Below are positions 63,638-64,000 of a DNA stretch of 64,000 nt, piece after piece. Origin of the DNA: Symbiodinium natans (lineage: Eukaryota > Sar > Dinophyceae > Suessiales > Symbiodiniaceae). A program made the position numbers and the translations under genes. The stretch covers positions 117,001 to 181,000 of the forward strand of contig CAJNDS010002120.1 in the NCBI GenBank assembly GCA_905221605.1. Reading direction: 5' to 3'. The first letter of the stretch is position 1, and each line of letters starts with the position of its first letter. Under the pieces are notes generated by a model. That model made no database searches. It had not been told where the DNA came from and saw only the letters and a list, made by a program, of their open reading frames with translations.

Positions 63638-63785
63638 GCCGGAGGGGGGGGAAGGGGAGGGGGGGGAAGGGGAGGGGGGGGAAGGGGAGGGGAAGGGGAG
63701 GGGGGGAAGGGGATGGGGAAGGGAAGGGAAGGGGGGGGGGGAGAAGGAGGGGGGGAAACGGGGGGGAAAGGGGGAGGGAAAGGTG
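63638..63785 (+). repeat. GGGGAAGG purine tract
   Basis: About 150 bp of G and A only, built from GGGGAAGGGGAGG units; G-quadruplex or triplex prone. Pro/Ser-rich and Gly-rich frames over it are artefacts. Confidence 0.95.
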
Positions 63786-63939
63786 TGGGTGATCAAGTTC
63801 AGAAAAACCATTCATTGACTGCCAACGCTGCCAGAAAAACCAGAAACAACAGGCTTTTCAAGCTTTGAGGCTTTGCAGGGATGCACTGTGATGGCTTAAC
63901 GGCAATAAAGTATTTGCGTGGTTTGACCAACGGTGTTTT

Positions 63940-64000
63940 GACCTAAACCCTATATAAACCCGATAAACCCCAAACCCGAAAACCCTAAACCCTAACCCTA
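63940..64000 (-). repeat. Degenerate telomere-type tract at window end
   Basis: CCCTAAA variants (CCTATATAAA, CCCGATAAA, CCCGAAAA), reaching the window edge. Its degeneracy argues against a true chromosome end. Confidence 0.88.

Noticed and set aside
63940-64000. Possible true chromosome end
   Set aside because: The units are highly degenerate and similar tracts occur throughout; a real terminus would be long and uniform.

Overview
This window is eukaryotic nuclear DNA, most probably from a dinoflagellate and perhaps a Symbiodiniaceae-type genome. Three things point that way. First, more than 80 interspersed tracts of the telomere-type repeat TTTAGGG/CCCTAAA occur throughout; this repeat is used by dinoflagellates but also by plants and some green algae, so alone it is not diagnostic. 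Second, positions 2253-2273 carry a near-copy of the dinoflagellate spliced-leader exon, followed directly by a GT donor. Third, there are no bacterial-style operons; the few credible coding pieces look like short exons with GT/AG borders, C- or G-ending codons and long non-coding surroundings. The species is not determined.

Layout. 0-5 kb: dense telomere-type tracts plus several miniature inverted-repeat elements (families A and B) and the spliced-leader-like sequence. 5-7 kb: an AT-richer stretch free of telomere-type tracts, with a decayed local duplication. 7-14 kb: telomere-type tracts, an Asp-rich candidate exon near 8.5 kb, a tRNA-Cys-like fragment, and a 0.7-kb array at 10.6-11.3 kb in which the telomere motif has evolved into a higher-order repeat. 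14-18 kb: telomere-type tracts and weak ORFs. 18.8-22.2 kb: a G/C-tract-linked dispersed repeat (family F) and a degenerate segmental duplication that includes the longest ORF without simple sequence (317 codons). 22.5-25.4 kb: repeats, including a roughly 240-bp AGT microsatellite. 26.1-26.6 kb: the best gene candidate, a small ARM-repeat protein with an N-terminal MGC lipidation signal. 27.5-28.4 kb: a giant three-zone TG microsatellite. 29-33 kb: pyrimidine and GA/CA microsatellites, exon-like pieces, and two identical 267-bp direct repeats. 33-40 kb: weak ORFs and more miniature elements. 40-42.5 kb: the densest string of telomere-type tracts. 43-50 kb: mixed tracts and ORF fragments. 50.2-51.0 kb: a cluster of hairpin-forming GC-rich units. 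51-64 kb: tracts, miniature elements and three minus-strand exon-like segments at 56.6, 57.3 and 62.1 kb.

How it fits together. I see no set of genes that works together. The window reads as repeat-rich intergenic or intronic DNA in which telomere-type tracts, three families of miniature inverted-repeat elements and microsatellites have accumulated around isolated exon-like islands. A 7-base unit of the form CCCTAAA contains a stop codon that cycles through every frame, so any tract of about 21 bases closes all frames. Most short ORFs here therefore end in the peptide tails NPKP or GFRV encoded by these tracts. Convention used below: for telomere-type tracts, '+' means TTTAGGG is read on the given strand and '-' means CCCTAAA is.
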